This document shows positions 58,761-64,000 of a DNA stretch of 64,000 nucleotides, in pieces. The position numbers and the translations under genes were made by a program. This DNA comes from an uncultured Collinsella sp. (GTDB lineage Bacteria > Actinomycetota > Coriobacteriia > Coriobacteriales > Coriobacteriaceae): the NCBI GenBank assembly GCA_937995345.1, contig CALKKS010000003.1, positions 5,333 to 69,332 of the forward strand, in the 5' to 3' direction. Below the pieces are notes generated by a model. The model was not told where the DNA came from. It was given only the letters and a program-made list of their open reading frames with translations, and searched no databases. Within the stretch, counting starts at the first letter, position 1, and every line of letters begins with the position of its first letter.

Positions 58761-58799
58761 AAAGGGACGATAACCCTCAAGGTTATCGTCCCTTTCTCG
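58761..58799. terminator. Bidirectional terminator
   Basis: A perfect 15-bp stem (58761-58775 with 58781-58795) with an A-run before and TCTCG after lies between two convergent genes. Confidence 0.88.
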
Positions 58800-58818
58800 T
58801 TAGGTCACCTGAGCTCGG

Positions 58819-60498
58819 CTAATCTCGCGTCAGTTTCCTGTGGATGCGATGCGGCTGGGCTGCGTCCTCGCCCAGGCGCTCGATGCGGTTGGCCTGATAG
58901 GCCTCAAAGTTACCCTCGAACCAATACCAGTTGCCCGGATTCTCGTCGGTGCCCTCCCACGCCAGAATGTGCGTGGCGACGCGGTCCAGGAACATACGGT
59001 CGTGGCTAATGACCACCGAGCAGCCCGGGAACTCGAGCAGCGCCGCCTCGAGCGAGGACAGTGTCTCGACGTCGAGGTCGTTCGTGGGCTCGTCGAGGAG
59101 CAGCAGGTTGCCGCCCTGCTTGAGCGTAAGCGCCAAGTTCAGACGGTTGCGCTCGCCACCGGAGAGTACGCCGGCGCGTTTCTGCTGGTCCTGGCCCTTA
59201 AAGCCAAAGCTCGCCACATAAGCACGGCTCGGAACCTCGGTCTCGCCGACCATCATGTGGTCCAGGCCGTCCGAGACGACCTCCCATAGGTTCTTATCGG
59301 GGTCGATGCCGGAACGGTTCTGGTCGACGTAAGAAATCTTGACGGTCTCGCCCACCTCGAGCTCGCCCGAAGTCAGCGGCTCCAGACCCACAATCGTCTT
59401 GAACAGCGTGGTCTTACCGACACCGTTGGGGCCGATAACGCCCACAATGCCGTTGCGCGGCAGGGTGAACGAAAGGTCATCGATGAGCACGCGGCCATCG
59501 AACTCCTTGTGCAGGTGATGGGCCTCGAGCACCTTGTTGCCCAGACGCGGGCCCACAGGGATGCGGATGTCGGTCCAGTCGAGCTTCTGGCTTGCGCGGG
59601 CCTCGGCCTCCATCTCCTCGTAGCGAGCCAGACGGGCCTTGTTCTTGGCCTGGCGAGCCTTGGGCGAGCTGCGTACCCACTCGAGCTCGGCCTCCATGCG
59701 CTTGGCGAGCTTGGCGTCACGGTTGCCCTGGGCCTCGATACGCGCGGCCTTGGTCTCCAGATACGTGGAGTAATTGCCCTTGTAGGGATAAAGGTGACCG
59801 CGGTCGACCTCGCAGATCCACTCGGCAACGTTATCCAGGAAGTAGCGATCGTGTGTGACGGCAAGCACCGCGCCCTGGTAGTTGTGCAGGAAGTGCTCGA
59901 GCCACAGGATCGACTCGGCGTCCAGGTGGTTCGTGGGCTCGTCGAGCAGCAGCAGGTCGGGAGCCTCAAGCAGCAGCTTGCACAGGGCCACGCGACGGCG
60001 CTCGCCGCCAGAGAGCACGTTGACCGGCATGTCGGAATCGGGCAGCTGCAGGGCGTCCATGGCCTGGCCGAGCTTGGAATCGATATCCCAACCGTCGGCG
60101 GCATCGATCTCGTCCTGGAGCTTGCCCATCTCGGCCATAAGGGCGTCCATGTCGCAATCCGGGTCGCACATCTCCTCGCCGATCTTATTGAAGCGATCGA
60201 CCTTGGCGATCATATCGCCAAACGCCATGCGCACGTTCTCGATGACAGTCTTGTCGTCGTCGAGCGGCGGCTCCTGCTGCAGGATACCCACGGTGTAGCC
60301 GGGGGTGAGCCTGGCATCGCCGTTGGAGACCTCCTCAATGCCGGCCATGATCTTGAGCAGGGTCGACTTGCCCATGCCGTTGGGACCCACGACGCCGATC
60401 TTGGCACCGGGGTAGAAGCTTAGGGTCACGTCGTCAAGGATTACCTTGTCGCCATGGGCCTTGCGAGCCTGATACATCTGGTAGATAAACTCCGCCAT
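58819..60498 (-). CDS. ettA: Energy-dependent translational throttle EttA (ABC-F)
   Basis: A 559-residue soluble ABC-F protein with two ATPase domains. Each has a Walker A (VVGPNGMGKSTLLKI, VIGPNGVGKTTLFKT), signature LSGGERRRVALCK and LSGGERNRLNLA, and LLLLDEPTNHLD / LLLLDEPTNDLD. The arm and linker between domains match EttA, which gates the first peptide bond on ribosomes according to ADP/ATP ratio. The ATG follows AAAGGATAGGACAT. Confidence 0.94.
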   Translation of the reverse strand: MAEFIYQMYQARKAHGDKVILDDVTLSFYPGAKIGVVGPNGMGKSTLLKIMAGIEEVSNGDARLTPGYTVGILQQEPPLDDDKTVIENVRMAFGDMIAKVDRFNKIGEEMCDPDCDMDALMAEMGKLQDEIDAADGWDIDSKLGQAMDALQLPDSDMPVNVLSGGERRRVALCKLLLEAPDLLLLDEPTNHLDAESILWLEHFLHNYQGAVLAVTHDRYFLDNVAEWICEVDRGHLYPYKGNYSTYLETKAARIEAQGNRDAKLAKRMEAELEWVRSSPKARQAKNKARLARYEEMEAEARASQKLDWTDIRIPVGPRLGNKVLEAHHLHKEFDGRVLIDDLSFTLPRNGIVGVIGPNGVGKTTLFKTIVGLEPLTSGELEVGETVKISYVDQNRSGIDPDKNLWEVVSDGLDHMMVGETEVPSRAYVASFGFKGQDQQKRAGVLSGGERNRLNLALTLKQGGNLLLLDEPTNDLDVETLSSLEAALLEFPGCSVVISHDRMFLDRVATHILAWEGTDENPGNWYWFEGNFEAYQANRIERLGEDAAQPHRIHRKLTRD

Positions 60499-60589
60499 AT
60501 GTCTGTCCTATCCTTTCTACCTGCTGTTTCCCTATTCTTGATTCGCTTTAGTGGAAACGAAATGAGAAAACCAGCTCTGAAACTTAACG

Positions 60590-60610
60590 AAAAAGGGGCA
60601 TGGTTGCCCA
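60590..60610 (-). terminator. Weak terminator after the SdpI gene
   Basis: On the minus strand GGGC AACCAT GCCCC is followed by TTTTT. The short stem makes this tentative. Confidence 0.45.
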
Positions 60611-60682
60611 CACCCCCTAATACTACCTGGGAAAAGTCCCCCGGAACATACTATGAACTGCGTACGCTAGTTTTCCGCAACC

Positions 60683-61387
60683 TTAGCGAACGGCTCGCTG
60701 CGATTTACGCCACAGCAGATACGAATAGGCGTAGGCAGCTCCGGCCGAACCAAACGCCAGAGCCGCAATCACCGCGGCGACGACTTCACTCGAAAGCACG
60801 CTGCCCGCCACGCCCATCACAATCAGGCCAACACCCAGCACCATAAAGCAGGCACCGCCAAAGCGCTGCGTACGGCGCCAGTTCTCGGGATCGGCAAGCG
60901 CCCAGGGCGTCTTGATACCGAGCGTATAGTTCTGCTTCACACGCGGCAAGTAGTTGCCTACGCCGATGAACAGCAAACCGACAGCACCGGAAATCAGCAC
61001 GTTGACCGAACCGACCGCCGGCACCACGCCCCAGACCGTAAGCTCTCCCAGCCAGCTTATGGCGCACATGAACAAGGTGAAGGCAATTACGAAGCCCTGA
61101 TAGAACTTACCCGAGGTTCGATATGCCTCACCTTTGGGATCGACGCGCGGCACCACGCAGAACATTGCGAGAAGCGCCAGAGGCAGCACGCCGAGCGCGG
61201 AGGCCATCCAGCTAGGACCCCAACCGTCGACAGCGCCGTTCGCGCCCCAGTGCGTGGGAATCTGCGCAGGCAAGCTCGGCATCACCATGAGGTGCGCTAC
61301 GACATTGGCGACGCACAGAGCGACCAGCGCAATCCACACGCGCGACGATACCCCTGTGGGGTGAATGCCCTTGTTTTCGTTATTCAT
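60683..61387 (-). CDS. SdpI/DUF1648-family membrane protein
   Basis: A 234-residue membrane protein with about six helices. The DUF1648 part has PSLPAQIPTHWGANGAVDGWG, and the SdpI part GVGNYLPRVKQNYTLGIKTPWAL followed by RTQRFGG. In Bacillus subtilis SdpI gives immunity to a toxin and holds the repressor SdpR at the membrane. The ATG at 61387 overlaps the ArsR stop codon by 8 bases. No sdpC-like toxin gene is nearby. Confidence 0.87.
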   Translation of the reverse strand: MNNENKGIHPTGVSSRVWIALVALCVANVVAHLMVMPSLPAQIPTHWGANGAVDGWGPSWMASALGVLPLALLAMFCVVPRVDPKGEAYRTSGKFYQGFVIAFTLFMCAISWLGELTVWGVVPAVGSVNVLISGAVGLLFIGVGNYLPRVKQNYTLGIKTPWALADPENWRRTQRFGGACFMVLGVGLIVMGVAGSVLSSEVVAAVIAALAFGSAGAAYAYSYLLWRKSQRAVR

Positions 61388-61658
61388 CCTTATCACCTTC
61401 ATTGTTTGTAAAACCCATAAACCAGCCAATTAAATCCTGCATGACGGTGGTGTTTAAGCTGTATACGATGTTTTGGCCATGGCGCTCGTCGGTCACCAAC
61501 CCGGCGTTTTTAAGCGTCGCCAAGTGATGGCTCAGCGACGGCTTACTGATATCGAAATGCTTGGCAAGCTCCCCCGCCGTGCAATTGCCCTCGCGCAGCA
61601 GTTCCAAAATGCGCCGCCGCGTAGGATCGGCCAGCGCCTTAAAACCCTCTCCCGGCAT
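61380..61658 (-). CDS. ArsR-family repressor, SdpR-like
   Basis: A 92-residue winged-helix repressor. FKALADPTRRRILELLREG and LAKHFDISKPSLSHHLATLKNAGLV form the recognition helices. No metal-binding Cys pair is seen, so it is not a metal sensor. The ATG at 61658 follows GAGAGGAGGTCTT. It is coupled to the SdpI gene, the arrangement of SdpR-SdpI autoregulation. Confidence 0.88.
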   Translation of the reverse strand: MPGEGFKALADPTRRRILELLREGNCTAGELAKHFDISKPSLSHHLATLKNAGLVTDERHGQNIVYSLNTTVMQDLIGWFMGFTNNEGDKDE

Positions 61659-61706
61659 AAGACCTCCTCTCAGCACCCCTCATGACGCGCACACTATACT
61701 CGATAT

Positions 61707-61730
61707 TTAGATGCTTGTCTAATTGTCTAA
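61707..61730 (-). promoter_or_regulatory. Candidate operator of the ArsR/SdpI operon
   Basis: TTAGA (61707-61711) and TCTAA (61718-61722) form an inverted repeat, and TCTAA recurs at 61726-61730. The site lies 50 bases upstream of the repressor start, where autoregulation would be expected. Confidence 0.45.
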
Positions 61731-61824
61731 TTCCGTAGCATCTATAGAACATTCGTTCGTATTTAGCTACAATGGAAGCTGAAGCAGATGGGCCAGCTCC
61801 CTCTACCCAAGAAGGAGATGGACT

Positions 61825-61911
61825 ATGAGTATTGACGATGTCCTGACGTTGTTATTGCTTGTAATCGCGGCTGTGGAGCTCGGCATCCACATTGGAGGTC
61901 GAATGAAATAG
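61825..61911 (+). CDS. Putative type I toxin, holin-like, 28 residues
   Basis: An ATG at 61825 follows GAAGGAGATGGACT, a strong ribosome site, and the frame ends with TAG at 61909-61911. The peptide has one helix (DDVLTLLLLVIAAVELG) and ends in a basic GGRMK, like small holin-type toxins. A -10 TACAAT at 61768-61773 puts the 5' end near 61780, and the first bases (GAAGCAGATGG, 61781-61791) are fully complementary to 61992-62002 near the 3' end. Such end-to-end pairing is typical of type I toxin mRNAs. An antisense promoter faces it. Confidence 0.7.
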   Translation: MSIDDVLTLLLLVIAAVELGIHIGGRMK

Positions 61912-61997
61912 CCGCCCCCGCATAATGCGAAGACGGCCACTTCTCACGCTACAAACGTGTTTCGGAGTTGGCTAACCCGCGGCAACGGGTGCCATCT
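61840..61997 (-). ncRNA. Predicted antisense antitoxin RNA
   Basis: This RNA is inferred only from the promoter above. Its start near 61997 fits, but its end is unknown, because no clear terminator is visible on the minus strand in this interval. It would overlap the toxin message tail and probably part of the coding frame. Confidence 0.35.
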
Positions 61998-62003
61998 GCT
62001 TCA

Positions 62004-62032
62004 ATCTTATGCGAATCCCTGCCTCATTTCAA
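62004..62032 (-). promoter_or_regulatory. Antisense promoter facing the small toxin
   Basis: On the minus strand TTGAAA (62032-62027) and TAAGAT (62009-62004) are separated by 17 bases, a near-consensus promoter. A transcript would start near 61997 and run antisense into the 3' part of the toxin message. Confidence 0.6.
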
Positions 62033-62119
62033 CAAACGCCGAGGGCTCAAATGGAATCGCGATAATACCTATAATGGCGATAGTTAAAACATGAATCGCT
62101 TCCCCATCGGAGGATATCT

Positions 62120-62911
62120 ATGGCCGAAACTGCTGCACTCGTCGAGACGCGCGATACCAAGCTCGAAATCATCATGGGCCGCGAGGCACTCGACAAGCTC
62201 GCCGATGCCACGGTGCTGGTACTCGGCTGCGGAGGTGTGGGCTCCAACTGCTGCGTGGCACTTGCCCGTGGCGGCATTGGCCATTTCGTCATTCTGGACA
62301 AGGACATCATCGCGCCCAGCAATATCAATCGCCAGGCCATCGCCTTTCACAGCACCATCGGCAAGCGCAAGGTTGACGTGATGGAAGCCATGATTGGTGA
62401 TATCAATCCCGCCGCCACCGTTATCAAACGCACCGAATACCTGCTGAGCGACAACATCGATGAGTTCTTTGCGAGCGTTTTGGAGCAGACGGGCGGCAAG
62501 CTCGACTACGTCGTCGATGCCATCGACACCATTTCGGCAAAGCTTACCATTGCCAAATATGCTCAGGACCACGGCATTCGTTTGGTTAGCTCCATGGGCG
62601 GGGCCAACAAGCTCCATCCCGAGTGCCTCCGCTTTGCCGACATCTTCGATACGGTACGTGACCCCATGAGCCGCATTATGCGCAAAGAATGCAAGAAGCG
62701 CGGAATCAAGAGCCTACATGTACTGTTTAGCTGCGAGGAATCGGTTAAGACCCAGCCCCGCGACCCCTCCAACATCCACGAGCGCACCGAGCTGGGAACC
62801 GCGAGCTTTATGCCGCCCATCATGGGCCAGATGATCGCTGGCGAGGTTATCCGCCAGATCAGCGGGCGCGGGTGCGAACGCGTGCGCGCCGACGGCCAGC
62901 GCTTGGACTAA
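62120..62911 (+). CDS. tcdA: tRNA threonylcarbamoyladenosine dehydratase
   Basis: A 263-residue E1-like enzyme that cyclises t6A37 to ct6A in tRNA using ATP. VLVLGCGGVGSNCCVALARGG is the nucleotide loop, and DKDIIAPSNINRQAIA with the following LDYVVDAIDTISAKL fit TcdA. The catalytic region includes KECKKRGIKSLHVLFSCEES. The ATG follows CGGAGGATATCT. It precedes tatD by 14 bases. Confidence 0.92.
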   Translation: MAETAALVETRDTKLEIIMGREALDKLADATVLVLGCGGVGSNCCVALARGGIGHFVILDKDIIAPSNINRQAIAFHSTIGKRKVDVMEAMIGDINPAATVIKRTEYLLSDNIDEFFASVLEQTGGKLDYVVDAIDTISAKLTIAKYAQDHGIRLVSSMGGANKLHPECLRFADIFDTVRDPMSRIMRKECKKRGIKSLHVLFSCEESVKTQPRDPSNIHERTELGTASFMPPIMGQMIAGEVIRQISGRGCERVRADGQRLD

Positions 62912-62925
62912 CAGGGTACGCCACG

Positions 62926-63708
62926 ATGGAGCTGCAGCTGTTTGATGCGCACTGTCATCTCGATTTAATGTCTCACCCGAACGCCGTTGCCGATGAGGCA
63001 ACGACGCTGGACCTGGTTCTATTTGACTGCGGCGTCGATCCGCGCGACTTTGCACGCGCCAAGAAGCGCGCTTGCAACCGTTCAAATATCTTTGCCGGCA
63101 TCGGCCTCCATCCCTGGTGGCTCGCCGACGGACGATGTGGCAACGCTGAAATCAATCTGCTTTGCGAAGTCGCTGCACAAGAACGCTTGATCGGCGAGGT
63201 CGGGCTCGACTTTTCCGCTAGTTTTGCCGGAAGCGAGCCGCTACAAGTACAGGCATTTGACCGGCTGTGCGATGCACTCGTGCAGCACCCTCTTGCCGGG
63301 CGCGTGATATCAATTCACGCCGTTCGTTCGGCAGGAACCGTGCTGGACGTCCTCGGGTCACATGAATTGCTCACCCCAAGCCCCGACTCCCCCGCTATCA
63401 TCTTCCACTGGTTTAGCGGTACCTCGGACGAGTTCGTCCGCGCGCGAAACGCAGGCTGCTATTTTTCCGTGAATGAGCGGATGCTCGCCACCAAGCGCGG
63501 TCGCGAATACGCCCGACAGATTCCACTCGACCGCCTGCTGCTCGAGACTGATGCACCAGCCCGGCCGCAAGCAGATGCAAGCGCACAGCAGCTCATCACA
63601 TCGCTGAAAAGCGTCTCTCGGCACATCGCCGAACTTAAAAACTGCGTCGTGGAGAGCGCCGAATCGATCGTTTTGGAAAATTCGCGCTTCATATTTGACT
63701 TCCGCTGA
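62926..63708 (+). CDS. TatD-family metal-dependent hydrolase
   Basis: A 260-residue TIM-barrel hydrolase of the TatD family, which have DNase activity. FDAHCHLDLM carries the first metal HxH, GEVGLDF the Glu and LLETDAPARPQ the Asp. It is somewhat divergent (YFSVNERMLATKRGREYARQIP). I chose the ATG at 62926, directly before the conserved start, though no strong ribosome site is visible. It is probably co-transcribed with tcdA. Confidence 0.85.
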   Translation: MELQLFDAHCHLDLMSHPNAVADEATTLDLVLFDCGVDPRDFARAKKRACNRSNIFAGIGLHPWWLADGRCGNAEINLLCEVAAQERLIGEVGLDFSASFAGSEPLQVQAFDRLCDALVQHPLAGRVISIHAVRSAGTVLDVLGSHELLTPSPDSPAIIFHWFSGTSDEFVRARNAGCYFSVNERMLATKRGREYARQIPLDRLLLETDAPARPQADASAQQLITSLKSVSRHIAELKNCVVESAESIVLENSRFIFDFR

Positions 63709-63714
63709 CCCCGG

Positions 63715-63942
63715 TGGGCAAAAAACACCAAATATGAGTACTGTTGCAATGCTAGTAGCATTATTTTGCGACAAATGAACACCTAGATAATGTACATCCG
63801 TTCATTATCTAGGTGTTTTAGTATGGCTAAAGCCGTTTAAAACAGGCTTTTATCGCTCCCAGGCACTCAGCTAGGGCCTCAAAGGCTTGATTTTGCTGTT
63901 ACTAAAATAGTTACAGTACTCATATTTGGCATTTTTTGCCCA
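63715..63942. repeat. Palindromic element H, 228 bp
   Basis: Outer arms of 30 bases (63715-63744 with 63913-63942) match at 28 positions. Inside lies a perfect 15-bp hairpin (AACACCTAGATAATG 63778-63792 with 63803-63817) and a small palindrome ATGCTAGTAGCAT (63749-63761). The interior is AT-rich with no gene. It begins 7 bases after the tatD stop. The shape suggests a miniature mobile element, although no terminal target duplication is evident. Confidence 0.75.
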
Positions 63943-64000
63943 CAGGGTGGTAGCGCGCAGAGATGTGGTGTAAGAGGCGGGGCATGCCCCACCTCTTCCC
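63943..64000. other. Window end, nothing recognised
   Basis: These 58 bases after element H show no start site, repeat or hairpin that I can assign. Confidence 0.3.

Noticed and set aside
60454..60846. Plus-strand frame crossing from ettA into the SdpI gene
   Set aside because: It has no ribosome site or recognisable domain and overlaps two good genes on the other strand.
1..64000. tRNA, rRNA, CRISPR arrays, prophage or IS transposase genes
   Set aside because: I looked for T-arm GGTTCRANYCC strings in intergenic gaps, regular spaced repeats and transposase motifs, and found none that hold up.

Overview
The window is about 64 kb of fairly GC-rich DNA with dense, short-spaced genes. Gene content and protein style fit a Gram-positive anaerobe of the class Coriobacteriia, most likely Collinsella: arginine deiminase catabolism, Pta/AckA acetate formation, L-lactate dehydrogenase, an ECF transporter, acetyl-DAP lysine synthesis and no respiratory genes. 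This is inferred from content, not from a marker gene. I saw no rRNA or tRNA gene, CRISPR array, prophage or transposase.

Left part (1-7.4 kb): an arginine deiminase region on the minus strand (YfcC-type exchanger, arcB, arcA, a PLP aminotransferase, then a second arcA). The two arcA copies encode identical proteins and match along the DNA, yet their promoters have drifted apart. Both promoters keep a pair of GAACGG boxes exactly 21 bp apart and a matching -10 region. No carbamate kinase gene is in view. 8-14.7 kb (plus strand): polyphosphate kinase with a long extra tail, an RlmD/TrmA-type RNA methyltransferase, DJ-1 and Maf proteins and a self-processing P1 peptidase. 15-21.4 kb: a glycosyltransferase with UDP-galactopyranose mutase, then pta facing two tandem acetate kinase genes. 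21.5-28 kb (minus): an AT-richer MFS/LysR pair, then HIT, xseB-xseA, a membrane zinc protease and RNase D.

28-35.6 kb (plus): a lipid kinase, a secreted C69 dipeptidase, then an ECF transporter operon (two S components, a double ATPase, EcfT). A short leader peptide with three consecutive Trp codons and an overlapping terminator precede it, so this should be a tryptophan transporter under attenuation. 35.7-44 kb: a racemase/ATP-grasp ligase pair resembling a D-aspartate cell-wall branch system, MOSC protein, secreted coiled-coil hydrolase, Ser/Thr kinase with HTH partner, lipoprotein, membrane protein and M20 amidohydrolase. 44.4-48.4 kb: a lysine riboswitch drives lysA-dapA (one continuous frame), dapB and dapH.

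48.6-64 kb: nucleoid-associated protein, a DUF2974 hydrolase, lactate dehydrogenase, a DAP-aminotransferase-like enzyme, NAD synthetase, a DUF4160 pair, two unknown proteins with long low-complexity parts, EttA, an ArsR/SdpI pair, a probable type I toxin with an antisense promoter, TcdA and TatD.

A recurring theme is intergenic nested palindromes: a long outer inverted repeat encloses short direct repeats and an inner hairpin. Several copies are homologous, in opposite orientations, with paired base changes that keep the stems. Together with a lone TTGGTGCA..GGGGTCAGG repeat family, they are the least explained structure here.
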